Positions 34,117 to 42,300 of a stretch of 64,000 nucleotides of DNA are shown here, piece by piece. Each line of letters opens with the position of its first letter. Position 1 is the first letter of the stretch. Origin of the DNA: Campylobacter concisus (GTDB lineage: Bacteria; Campylobacterota; Campylobacteria; Campylobacterales; Campylobacteraceae); NCBI RefSeq assembly GCF_003048905.1, contig NZ_PIRO01000001.1, positions 248,001 to 312,000 on the forward strand, given 5' to 3'. The notes below the pieces were generated by a model, which saw only the letters and a list, made by a program, of their open reading frames with translations, was not told the DNA's origin and made no database searches. The position numbers and the translations under genes were made by a program.

Positions 34117-35696
34117 TAGCTCCTTTTATAACCAAACCAAAGTCTGGTATTTCCACTTTTTTCTATCTTGTCCATAGCAGCATCAAACATGCCATGAGTA
34201 CCAAGTATAGCTGTTAGCATCGAAGCCATGATACCTATTGCCATTGTTACTGCAAAGCCTTTAACTGGGCCAGTGCCATAAGCGTAAAGCACAGCAACTG
34301 TGATGATAGTAGTTAAGTTTGAGTCGATGATCGCACTCATAGCGTGCTCATAACCCTTTTGCACAGCTGTTCTTATCGCTACACCTTCACGCAAAAGCTC
34401 ACGTATACGCTCATTTATGATGACGTTTGCATCAACAGCCATACCGATCGTTAGCACGATACCAGCCATACCAGGTAAAGTAAGCGTCGCTCCAAAAAGT
34501 GCCATAACAGCGACTAATATAACGACGTCTGCAACTAGCGCGATATTTGCAAAAATTCCAGAAATTCCATAATAAACCAGCATAAATAGCACGACCAAGA
34601 TAGATCCAGCAGCAAGTGCTACCATACTTTGATTGATGCTCTCTTGTCCTAAAGATGGACCAACGCTTCTTTTTTCAAGCATCTTAACAGGGGCTAAAAG
34701 TGCACCGCTTCTAAGTGCAATTGCTACGTCGTGAGCCTCATCAAGGGTAAAGCCGCCGCTGATCTGACCGCTGCCGCCACCTATTCTTTCATTTATAACA
34801 GGAGCTGAATAAACCTTGCCATCAAGTACAATAGCAAGCCTTTTTCCAACATTTGCACCAGTAAAATCACCAAAAATTCTAGCGCCTTCTGAGTTAAGAG
34901 TAAAATTTATGATCGGTAGGTTATTTTGCTGAGAAAATGCAACCTTTGCATCAGTTAGCATCGAGCCGTCAAGCACTGGGATATTTTTAACGACATATTT
35001 TACACGGTCATTTTTAGCATCTTTAAAGATCACGTCACCATAGCTTTCAGCTTCAGCCTCGCTCATTGTATTAGCCTGATCTTGTCTTTTATCATCAACT
35101 GCCATAAGCTGCAAGTGAGCAGCCTTTGCGATGAGATCTCTTGCTCTTTGTTCATCCTCTTCAGTCTTTATACCAGGAAGCTCAACTAGGATATTGTCTT
35201 TGCCTTGTCTGGCAACAGTTGGCTCAGCTAGACCAAACTGATCGAGTCTATTTCTGATAGTTTCAACAGCTTGCGAGATCGCATATTCGATCGTATCCGT
35301 TCTTTCTTGCTCTGTTAAAGATATGCTGTAATTTAAACCATCTTTTTTAATATCAAGCCCCTTTATCTCAGCTAGTGCTTTATCTACTTTTGGAGCCTCG
35401 TCGCCATCAAGGAGAGTAAAGTCAATGTTCTCTTCTTTAATCTTAAATTTATCAATTAACACATCTTCTTTTTTGGCATAATAATTTATGCTTCCAGCGA
35501 TTGACTTGATCTTAGAGTGGATAGCTTCGCTCGTTTCAACACCAAGTAGCATATGAAGGCCACCTTGAAGATCAAGGCCAAGTGAAATTTTAGCTCCGCT
35601 TTGTGTTTGAAAAAAAGATGGCACCGAAAAGCCAAAACCAAAAATCAAGGCTAATATTAAGATAATTAGCCTATATGTGACTCTTGCGTTACGCAT
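34116..35696 (-). CDS. secD: Protein translocase subunit SecD
   Basis: SecD is 526 residues here. It shows KISLGLDLQGGLHMLLGV at the N-terminus, the P1 periplasmic domain with VETIRNRLDQFGLAEPTVAR, and the C-terminal spans with GMAVDANVIINERIRELLRE containing the proton-path Asp. It overlaps yajC by one base upstream and secF by one base downstream, so the three-gene order yajC-secD-secF is intact and coupled. Confidence 0.98.
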   Translation of the reverse strand: MRNARVTYRLIILILALIFGFGFSVPSFFQTQSGAKISLGLDLQGGLHMLLGVETSEAIHSKIKSIAGSINYYAKKEDVLIDKFKIKEENIDFTLLDGDEAPKVDKALAEIKGLDIKKDGLNYSISLTEQERTDTIEYAISQAVETIRNRLDQFGLAEPTVARQGKDNILVELPGIKTEEDEQRARDLIAKAAHLQLMAVDDKRQDQANTMSEAEAESYGDVIFKDAKNDRVKYVVKNIPVLDGSMLTDAKVAFSQQNNLPIINFTLNSEGARIFGDFTGANVGKRLAIVLDGKVYSAPVINERIGGGSGQISGGFTLDEAHDVAIALRSGALLAPVKMLEKRSVGPSLGQESINQSMVALAAGSILVVLFMLVYYGISGIFANIALVADVVILVAVMALFGATLTLPGMAGIVLTIGMAVDANVIINERIRELLREGVAIRTAVQKGYEHAMSAIIDSNLTTIITVAVLYAYGTGPVKGFAVTMAIGIMASMLTAILGTHGMFDAAMDKIEKSGNTRLWFGYKRS

Positions 35697-35968
35697 TATT
35701 TATCTTCGATCTTTTTAGCTACAAACTCGCGTGCTATGCGAACGATTACATCATCGTTAAGTTTAACTTTGATAAAATCATTTTCGGCTTTAATCACTTC
35801 GCAGATAAGTCCGCCATTAGTTATTATCTTATCACCTTTATCAAGAGCTGCGAGCATTGCTGCATGGGCTTTTTGTTGTTTTTGTTGAGGTCTAATAACC
35901 AAAAAGTAAAATATGGCGAAAAGCACAACAAGAGGTAGTAATGATGTTAAAAAATCAGCGTTTTGCAT
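35696..35968 (-). CDS. yajC: Preprotein translocase accessory subunit YajC
   Basis: A 90-residue protein with one span (about 10-26) and the signature YFLVIRPQQKQQKAHAAMLAAL, then LDKGDKIITNGGLICEV. It associates with SecDF. Its first 28 bases overlap the 5' end of the divergent lnt gene. Confidence 0.96.
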   Translation of the reverse strand: MQNADFLTSLLPLVVLFAIFYFLVIRPQQKQQKAHAAMLAALDKGDKIITNGGLICEVIKAENDFIKVKLNDDVIVRIAREFVAKKIEDK

Positions 35969-37236
35969 GGATTTCCTTATTTGTAAGATTTTTAAATGGG
36001 CATTTTAGCACTAAAATTATAATAAAAGCCTTTGTCGGTGCTTTTTTGCTCTCCAACTTTATTTTTTTAAGCCTTTTCGAGAATTTGCTCTTAAATTTCA
36101 TCTCGCCGTTTCTTACTTTGACTGGAATTTATATCATCATAAATTTAAGCAGAGCTGGTTTTTTCGCGGTTGGATTTTTCACAGGAATTTTGTGGTTTTA
36201 CTGGATCAGCTTTAGTTTTATCTACTATGATTTGATCTGGCTTATACCGTTTGCCATTCTCTTTGTAGCCATTGTTTACGGATTTATGTTTTGGGTGGCT
36301 TCTTTTCCCAGTTTTGTCGTGCTAAGAGCTGTTTTACTATTTTTAGTAAGCTACGTTCATCCATTTGGCTTTAACTGGTTTAATCTCGAGGCCACACTTG
36401 TTTTAGGGCCTTTTGAGCCAAGCATTAGGGGGCTTATATTTATATTTTTAGCAGCCATTTCTTTGAGTTTAAAAGGTAAAATTTTAAAATTTATCCTAGC
36501 TTTTATCTGCCTCATCGCCGCTTTACAGTTTAAAAGTAGCGAGGCAAAAACCTTGCCATTTGACGTGGAGCTAATAAACACCGATGTCGCTCAAAGGGTG
36601 CGCTGGGATAAAAGCTTACGCATGGAATTTACAAATGAAAATCTAGACTTAATAAATAACGCCATAGCCGAGCAAAAGCGCCTCATCGTACTACCAGAGA
36701 GCGCATTTCCACTATTTATGACAAATGAGCCACTGCTTGTTGATGAGCTAAAAGAGATTTCAAAAAAGATAACCATCGTAGCTGGTGCACTAGCCTACGA
36801 AAATAAGCAAATTTATAACTCTGCATTTTTGTTTCAAAATGGCAATCTTAGGCGAATGGATAAGAAATTTTTAGTACCATTTGGAGAAGAAATTCCTTTG
36901 CCAAATTTCATGCAAGATGCGGTTAATAAGCTATTTTTTGGTGGAGCTAGCGACTTTAAAAAGGCTGAAAATTTTAGTGACTATGAGATAGACGGAGTAA
37001 AAATTAGAAACGCTATCTGCTATGAGGCGACAAGAGAGGAGCTTTACAAGGGTGAATTTAACGTGGTTGTAGCTATCACAAACAATGGCTGGTTTGTGCC
37101 AAGCAGCGAGCCTGTGCTTCAAAGGCTGCTTATAAAACACCTTGCGACAAAATATAATAAAGCAGTCTATCACAGCGTAAATGGCTCAAAAAGTGAGATC
37201 ATAAAACCTAAAAAAGTATTTTGGGATGAGTTTTAA
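35941..37236 (+). CDS. lnt: Apolipoprotein N-acyltransferase
   Basis: Lnt adds the third acyl chain to lipoproteins at the periplasmic face of the inner membrane. The 431-residue protein has about six to seven spans in the first 190 residues and then a nitrilase-like domain with the triad Glu in VLPESAFPL, Lys in MDKKFLVPFGEEIPL and Cys in IRNAICYEATR. AGAGGTAG precedes ATGATG at 35941. No later in-frame ATG fits, so the gene truly overlaps the divergent yajC by 28 bases. The C-terminus ends shortly after the nitrilase domain, without the long final span of E. coli Lnt. Confidence 0.92.
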   Translation: MMLKNQRFAWISLFVRFLNGHFSTKIIIKAFVGAFLLSNFIFLSLFENLLLNFISPFLTLTGIYIIINLSRAGFFAVGFFTGILWFYWISFSFIYYDLIWLIPFAILFVAIVYGFMFWVASFPSFVVLRAVLLFLVSYVHPFGFNWFNLEATLVLGPFEPSIRGLIFIFLAAISLSLKGKILKFILAFICLIAALQFKSSEAKTLPFDVELINTDVAQRVRWDKSLRMEFTNENLDLINNAIAEQKRLIVLPESAFPLFMTNEPLLVDELKEISKKITIVAGALAYENKQIYNSAFLFQNGNLRRMDKKFLVPFGEEIPLPNFMQDAVNKLFFGGASDFKKAENFSDYEIDGVKIRNAICYEATREELYKGEFNVVVAITNNGWFVPSSEPVLQRLLIKHLATKYNKAVYHSVNGSKSEIIKPKKVFWDEF

Positions 37237-37245
37237 AAGAAATTT

Positions 37246-37274
37246 AAAGTGGCTTTTAGATAAAGCCACTTTTT
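37246..37274. terminator. Bidirectional terminator between lnt and metK
   Basis: An 11-bp perfect stem (AAAGTGGCTTT, 37246-37256, with 37262-37272) and a 5-base loop, followed by T's on the plus strand, lies between the converging stops at 37236 and 37278. Confidence 0.85.
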
Positions 37275-37277
37275 TGA

Positions 37278-38483
37278 TTATTTTTTTAGTAAAGCTTTGA
37301 AGGTATCAACCGCATCAAGCTTTTCCCAAGGGTATTTTGCATTTCCCACTTGACCTTTTGCAGCTACTTTTGCGTATAAAAACGTATCTTTACTTGGCTT
37401 ATCAAGTCCAAATTTATTTGTTATCCAGCGAGGCGTTAGAGCGAAATGCTCGCTTACAAAATTTGAAAGCATATCGTCATTTATGCCATTTGCATGAGTT
37501 CCCATGGTATCAACACTAACTGAAGTTGGCTTTGCAACGCCGATCGCGTAGCTTATTTGGACGATACACTTTTTAGCAAGACCAGCAGCGACTATATTTT
37601 TAGCTATCCAGCGCGCTGCATAAAGTCCGCTGCGATCAACCTTCGTGTAGTCCTTGCTTGACTGAGCACCGCCGCCTATCGGGCTATATCCGCCAAAGCT
37701 ATCAACGATTAGTTTTCTGCCTGTTAGACCGCTATCGTGAAGTGAGCTATGGTTTACATATCTACCTGTTGGGTTTATGTAAATGATCGTTTTTTCTTTA
37801 TTATATAGCTCTTTTGGAAGACCAGTTTCGTCTATTAAATTTTGAATTAGTGCGCGAAGCTCTTCTATCTTCATGCTCTCAACGCAAGGGGCAGAGACAA
37901 CGATAGTGTGGATGCTTTGAGGTTTGCAGTTTTCAAAGTTATCTTTGCTGCCGTAATCAATCGTAACTTGCGTTTTAATATCAACGCCAAGCTTATCAGG
38001 GTTTGCTTTGGCAAATTTATAGACTTTATCGCAAAGCATTCTTGCGTAAGTTATAGCTGCGGGCATAAATTCTTTCGCTTCGCAGCTTGCAAAACCAAAC
38101 ATAATACCTTGATCACCTGCTCCGATCTCACCGCTACTTTGATCAACACCTTGATTTATATCTGGGCTTTGCTGATTTATGCAAACTTTGACCTCGATAT
38201 CATCTGGGTGTAAGCACTGCTCTTTTGTGAAATTACTCTTTCCATCATACCCGATATGCGCAAGAGCATCTTTTACGATCTTTTCGTAGTCTTTAAAAGA
38301 GAGTTTTACCTTTGAGTTTATCTCTCCACCTATTACTATATTTTTCCCAGCCACAAAAACTTCGCTTGCAACACGACCATTTGGATCTTGTGTTAAAATA
38401 GTATCCACTATGCTATCAGCGATTATATCAGCACATTTATCTGGATGACCTGGACTTACAACTTCAGAGGTAAATAGATACAT
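37278..38483 (-). CDS. metK: S-adenosylmethionine synthetase
   Basis: MetK makes SAM from methionine and ATP. The start at the ATG at 38483 (MYLFTSEVVSPGHPDKCADI) matches the family N-terminus and has AAAAGGAT upstream; an in-frame ATG 14 codons earlier lies in the promoter region. The 401-residue protein shows GAGDQGIMFGFA for ATP binding and the catalytic GGGAQSSKDYTKVDRSG loop (a variant of the usual GGGAFSGKD). Confidence 0.96.
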   Translation of the reverse strand: MYLFTSEVVSPGHPDKCADIIADSIVDTILTQDPNGRVASEVFVAGKNIVIGGEINSKVKLSFKDYEKIVKDALAHIGYDGKSNFTKEQCLHPDDIEVKVCINQQSPDINQGVDQSSGEIGAGDQGIMFGFASCEAKEFMPAAITYARMLCDKVYKFAKANPDKLGVDIKTQVTIDYGSKDNFENCKPQSIHTIVVSAPCVESMKIEELRALIQNLIDETGLPKELYNKEKTIIYINPTGRYVNHSSLHDSGLTGRKLIVDSFGGYSPIGGGAQSSKDYTKVDRSGLYAARWIAKNIVAAGLAKKCIVQISYAIGVAKPTSVSVDTMGTHANGINDDMLSNFVSEHFALTPRWITNKFGLDKPSKDTFLYAKVAAKGQVGNAKYPWEKLDAVDTFKALLKK

Positions 38484-38515
38484 TTTTATCCTTTTATTAA
38501 CTAAAATTTTGTGCA

Positions 38516-38521
38516 ATTGTA
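38516..38521 (-). promoter_or_regulatory. metK: Candidate -10 element of metK
   Basis: TACAAT on the minus strand lies 33 bases before the metK ATG, in a divergent region shared with the symporter gene. Confidence 0.4.
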
Positions 38522-38584
38522 ACAAATCTATTTAAAAAGCTAATTAATCTTTATCAAATTCTTTATATTTAAAAATTGTTTAGC

Positions 38585-38590
38585 TAAAAT
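38585..38590 (+). promoter_or_regulatory. Candidate -10 element of the sstT-like gene
   Basis: TTTAGCTAAAATCAAC places TAAAAT 30 bases before the ATG at 38621. The hexamer and the following C match the other promoters in the window. Confidence 0.5.
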
Positions 38591-38620
38591 CAACAAAAAA
38601 CTAATTTATTAAGGTGTCAA

Positions 38621-39988
38621 ATGAATATGCTTAAAAACATAGCAAGAAGATACGCCGATGGAAATTTGATAGTTCAAATTTTAGTTGGTATCATCCTAGG
38701 TGCCCTAGTTGGCTTTTACACACACTACGAAGCAGCTCCTTATAACAATATCACAGCTAAAATTCAAACTATTCAAAACGAGAGTGGTTTGAGCGTAGAT
38801 GAAGTTATAAAAACTCGCCTTAGTCAAGATGAAGCCAAGCAGCTAAACGAAGCCAAAGAAAAAGCCAGTTCAGCCGATTCTATCGCAGCTTCAGCTTCAG
38901 TTTTAGGCGATTTATTCAAAGGCGCTTTAAAAGCTATCGCACCAATTCTTGTCTTTGTTTTAGTGGCAACATCCATCATTTTAAGAGATTTTGGTCATAC
39001 AAAAGGTATGCAAAAGATCATTACACTCTATCTAATTGGTACATTTTTAGCAGCCGTTGTTGCAGTTATTGCTAGTTTCTTATTCCCAGTGGAGCTTTCT
39101 TTAAAAGGTCTTGCAAGTGCTGATATGTCAGCGCCTCAGGGAATTACCAATGTTTTAAAAGATCTCATTTATAAAATGGTCGAAAATCCAATAAACGCCC
39201 TTGCAAATGGCAACTATATAGGCATCATTACCTGGGCAGTAGGCAGTGGTATAGCACTTAGAAATTCCACAGCTGAGACCAAAAAAGTATTTAAAGACAT
39301 AAGCGATGGCGTGACTCATATCGTTAAATTTATCATTAGACTAGCTCCGTTTGGTATCTTTGGTATGGTAGCTATTAGCATTCATGAAACTGGATTTGAA
39401 GTACTTGCAGGATATCTAAAACTGATTTTAGTTCTTGTTGGAGCAATGCTTGTTGTCGCATTTATCATCTATCCAGCCATGGTTTTTGTATTAACTAGAA
39501 AAAATCCTTATCCACTTGTTATGATCTGTTTAAAAGAAAGTGCTATTTCGGCATTTTTTACAAGAAGCTCGGCCGCAAATATCCCTGTAAATATGGCACT
39601 TTGTAAAAAGCTTGGTCTAAAAGAGGAGCTTTACTCTATCTCGATCCCACTAGGTGCCACCATAAACATGGGTGGCGCAGCAGTTACCATTAGTATTCTA
39701 GCGCTTACTGCGGTAAATTCTATCCCATCTATCACAGTTACATTTGGCGATGCGCTACTTCTTTGCTTTATCTCGGCTCTTGGTGCTTGTGGTGCTTCAG
39801 GCGTAGCTGGAGGCTCACTTCTTCTAGTGCCATTAGCGTGCGGTCTTTTTGGTATCAGCAATGACATAGCAATGCAGTTTGTAACAGTTGGCTTTACGAT
39901 TGGTGTTATCCAAGACTCAGTTGAAACTGCGTTAAATAGCTCATCTGATGTACTTTTTACAGCTGTCGCTTCAGAGACTTCAAACTAA
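38621..39988 (+). CDS. sstT: Dicarboxylate/amino acid:cation symporter, SstT-like
   Basis: A 455-residue DAACS-family symporter. SstT members import serine and threonine with Na+. The reentrant loop [17 protein letters not shown] (about 306-322), the [10 protein letters not shown] motif and the [19 protein letters not shown] segment match SstT more than the glutamate carriers. About 60 residues between span 1 and span 2 are hydrophilic (around 45-85), longer than in E. coli SstT. The specificity is inferred from family resemblance. Confidence 0.87.
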   Translation: MNMLKNIARRYADGNLIVQILVGIILGALVGFYTHYEAAPYNNITAKIQTIQNESGLSVDEVIKTRLSQDEAKQLNEAKEKASSADSIAASASVLGDLFKGALKAIAPILVFVLVATSIILRDFGHTKGMQKIITLYLIGTFLAAVVAVIASFLFPVELSLKGLASADMSAPQGITNVLKDLIYKMVENPINALANGNYIGIITWAVGSGIALRNSTAETKKVFKDISDGVTHIVKFIIRLAPFGIFGMVAISIHETGFEVLAGYLKLILVLVGAMLVVAFIIYPAMVFVLTRKNPYPLVMICLKESAISAFFTRSSAANIPVNMALCKKLGLKEELYSISIPLGATINMGGAAVTISILALTAVNSIPSITVTFGDALLLCFISALGACGASGVAGGSLLLVPLACGLFGISNDIAMQFVTVGFTIGVIQDSVETALNSSSDVLFTAVASETSN

Positions 39989-39995
39989 TCTTCAT

Positions 39996-40026
39996 AAAAT
40001 TTCAGCTAAATTTTGGCTGAAATTTT
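39996..40026 (+). terminator. Terminator of the sstT-like gene
   Basis: A perfect 11-bp stem (AAAATTTCAGC with GCTGAAATTTT) and a 9-base loop start eight bases after the stop; the stem ends in TTTT and is followed by ACTTTT. Confidence 0.8.
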
Positions 40027-40045
40027 ACTTTTATCCATTTTTTTG

Positions 40046-40051
40046 TAAAAT
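40046..40051 (+). promoter_or_regulatory. pepF: Candidate -10 element of the pepF unit
   Basis: TTTTGTAAAATATCCC gives TAAAAT 24 bases before the pepF ATG, with AAAGGA as ribosome site between them. Confidence 0.5.
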
Positions 40052-40075
40052 ATCCCAAAAATTTAAAGGATAAAT

Positions 40076-41797
40076 ATGCAAATTTGGGATCTAAAAGCAC
40101 TTTTTGCAAACGAAAAAGAGTGCGAGCAAAACGCACTAAATTTACAAAAAGAGTGCGAGAAATTTAAAGAAAAATACCTAGAAAATTATGAAAATTTAAA
40201 AACAGACGAGTTTTTAAAGGCATTTGGCGAATATGAAAGTTTGATAGCTAAAATTTCAAAAGTAATGACTTACGCTTTTTTAAATTTTGCCAAAGATACA
40301 AGCAAAGGTGCATTTTATGCAAAGATCGATGAGATAGCGACAAAAGCAAATGAAAATTTGATATTTTTTGAGATCAAATTTAATGAGTTTAGCCCTAAAA
40401 AACAAGAAGAGATCATAAAAAGCTCTAAAAAATACGGCTACTATCTAAGCAACCTCGCCAAAGCAAAACCGCACCAACTTAGTGTTGCTGAAGAAAGAGT
40501 CTTGCTTCGCACTGCAAGCACTGGGGCTGAGGGCTTTTCGAGGCTTTTTGATGAGAGCATGAGCAAAATGAGGTTTAAATTTAAAGGCGAGCTTTTAAAC
40601 GAAGAGGAAATTTTAGCAAAGCTTCATGACAACGACCAAAGCGTGCGAAAACTAGCTGCCAAGAGCCTTTCAAACGAGCTTAGCAAACACCAGCACCTTC
40701 TTGGCTACATATACAATATGATAAAAACTGATCTAAAAACGAGCTGCGAGCTGCGAAATTTCAAACTTCCTGAAGAGCCAAGACACCTTGAAAATCAAAT
40801 CACCAAAAAAAGCGTTGATTCGCTCATTGCCGTAACTGAGAAAAATTTTGACCTAGTTGCTAAATTTTACGATCGAAAAAGAGAAATTTTAGGTCTTAAA
40901 AAGCTTTATGACTACGATAGATACGCGCCTCTTAGCAGCGAGGGGGAGTATAAATTTGATGAGTGCAAAAAGATAGTTTTAAAAGCATTTTCAAATTTCT
41001 CAAGCAAGTTTGGCGAGATCGCCAAAAGTGCCTTTAGTGACGGCTGGATCGACGTTTATCCAGCGCCAAACAAGCGAGGTGGCGCATTTTCTCACTCAGG
41101 ATCAAGCGACACGCATCCCTATGTTTTGCTAAATCACACCAACCAACGAAGAGATCTTTTCACGCTAGCTCACGAACTTGGCCACGCCGTGCATCAAAAG
41201 CTCTCATATAATGTAAGTTATCTAAACTCAGACACGCCACTAACCACAGCTGAGACAGCTTCAGTATTTTGCGAGATGCTAGTTTTTGATCACATTAAAG
41301 ACGGCCTTAGCAAAAAAGAGAAAATTTCACTGCTTGCTGGCAAGATTGAGGATATATTTGCCACGCTTTACCGCCAGATAAATTTCACCACCTTTGAAAG
41401 GGCTGTGCACGCACATGAGGGCGAGATCAGCCTAGATGAGCTAAATAAAATTTGGCTAAGAGAGAGCAAAAAGATGTTTGGCAAAAGCGTCACACTAAAT
41501 GACTACTACAAAATTTGGTGGAGCTACATCCCGCACTTCATCCACACGCCATTTTACTGCTACGCTTACTCTTACGCGCAGCTTCTTGTGCTTGCGCTTT
41601 TTGGGCTTTATAAAAGTGGCAAATGCAAAAATTTTGTTGAAATTTACACCGATTTTTTGAGCCTTGGCGGCAGCCTTAGTCCAAAGGAGCTTGTGGCTAA
41701 ATTTGGCTTTGATATCGATGATAAAAATTTATGGCAGATCGGTATAAACGAGGTTAAAAAGCTAGTAGATGAGTTTTTAGAAATTTCAAAGGGTTAA
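40076..41797 (+). CDS. pepF: Oligoendopeptidase F (M3 family)
   Basis: A 573-residue zinc peptidase that cuts oligopeptides in the cytosol. The active site is LAHELGHAVHQ (about 363-373), with downstream Glu in TTAETASVFCEM. The C-terminal half with HFIHTPFYCYAYSYAQLLVL is typical of PepF. It starts a rightward run and is followed after one base by the SspB-like gene. Confidence 0.94.
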   Translation: MQIWDLKALFANEKECEQNALNLQKECEKFKEKYLENYENLKTDEFLKAFGEYESLIAKISKVMTYAFLNFAKDTSKGAFYAKIDEIATKANENLIFFEIKFNEFSPKKQEEIIKSSKKYGYYLSNLAKAKPHQLSVAEERVLLRTASTGAEGFSRLFDESMSKMRFKFKGELLNEEEILAKLHDNDQSVRKLAAKSLSNELSKHQHLLGYIYNMIKTDLKTSCELRNFKLPEEPRHLENQITKKSVDSLIAVTEKNFDLVAKFYDRKREILGLKKLYDYDRYAPLSSEGEYKFDECKKIVLKAFSNFSSKFGEIAKSAFSDGWIDVYPAPNKRGGAFSHSGSSDTHPYVLLNHTNQRRDLFTLAHELGHAVHQKLSYNVSYLNSDTPLTTAETASVFCEMLVFDHIKDGLSKKEKISLLAGKIEDIFATLYRQINFTTFERAVHAHEGEISLDELNKIWLRESKKMFGKSVTLNDYYKIWWSYIPHFIHTPFYCYAYSYAQLLVLALFGLYKSGKCKNFVEIYTDFLSLGGSLSPKELVAKFGFDIDDKNLWQIGINEVKKLVDEFLEISKG

Positions 41798-41798
41798 G

Positions 41799-42248
41799 AT
41801 GTTAGACGAAATTTTAGATGATGAGAAATTTTCGCTTTTGATGAAGATGCACGTCTATGAGTGTATTGATTTTTTGCTTGAAAAAGGGGTAAATTTCTCA
41901 GTTATGGCAAATTTACCGCTAGTTAGCTTTGAGCCAAGCTTGCCAGATGAGATAAGTAGAAGCTTTAGCATGCCTGTCATTATGTTTTCACTTGGTGGCT
42001 ATACGCTTGAGAGTGCAAAGTTAACGCAAGATGAGCTTAGCTTTGAGGCCGGCTTTGGTAGTGAAAATTTTGCCTCAGTGGCCTCTTTCCCACTTGGTGC
42101 AGTGGTTCAAATTTTGGTTGAAAATAGCCCGATCCTTGTAAATTTCTCTATCTACAAGCCAAAAGAGAAGCAAGTCGATCACGCTAAAAAATCAGCCTCA
42201 GTCTTTTTGCAAAACCCAAAAAATAAAGATATATTTAAGAAAAAATAG
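41799..42248 (+). CDS. Small protein resembling the ClpXP adaptor SspB
   Basis: A 149-residue protein of unknown function. Residues about 48-115 show a pattern like SspB: PSLPDEI followed by a strand, then LSFEAGFGSENFASVASFPL (76-95), matching the SspB core of strand, FGG-like turn and P-x-x-AV strand, then GAVVQILVEN. The C-terminus is basic (KKSASVFLQNPKNKDIFKKK), where SspB carries a flexible ClpX-binding tail. SspB delivers ssrA-tagged proteins to ClpXP, and smpB, needed for ssrA tagging, lies 4 kb downstream. The match is by eye to remembered family features and is tentative. The gene itself is well supported by its one-base spacing from pepF. Confidence 0.55.
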   Translation: MLDEILDDEKFSLLMKMHVYECIDFLLEKGVNFSVMANLPLVSFEPSLPDEISRSFSMPVIMFSLGGYTLESAKLTQDELSFEAGFGSENFASVASFPLGAVVQILVENSPILVNFSIYKPKEKQVDHAKKSASVFLQNPKNKDIFKKK

Positions 42249-42268
42249 TAATTTTAAGCATTTTTGGC

Positions 42269-42274
42269 TAAAAT
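42269..42274 (+). promoter_or_regulatory. uvrD: Candidate -10 element of the uvrD unit
   Basis: TTGGCTAAAATCAAAAG gives TAAAAT 26 bases before the ATG at 42301. The leader has no clear Shine-Dalgarno sequence. Confidence 0.5.
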
Positions 42275-42300
42275 CAAAAGAAAAATTTAAAAAGCAAAAA

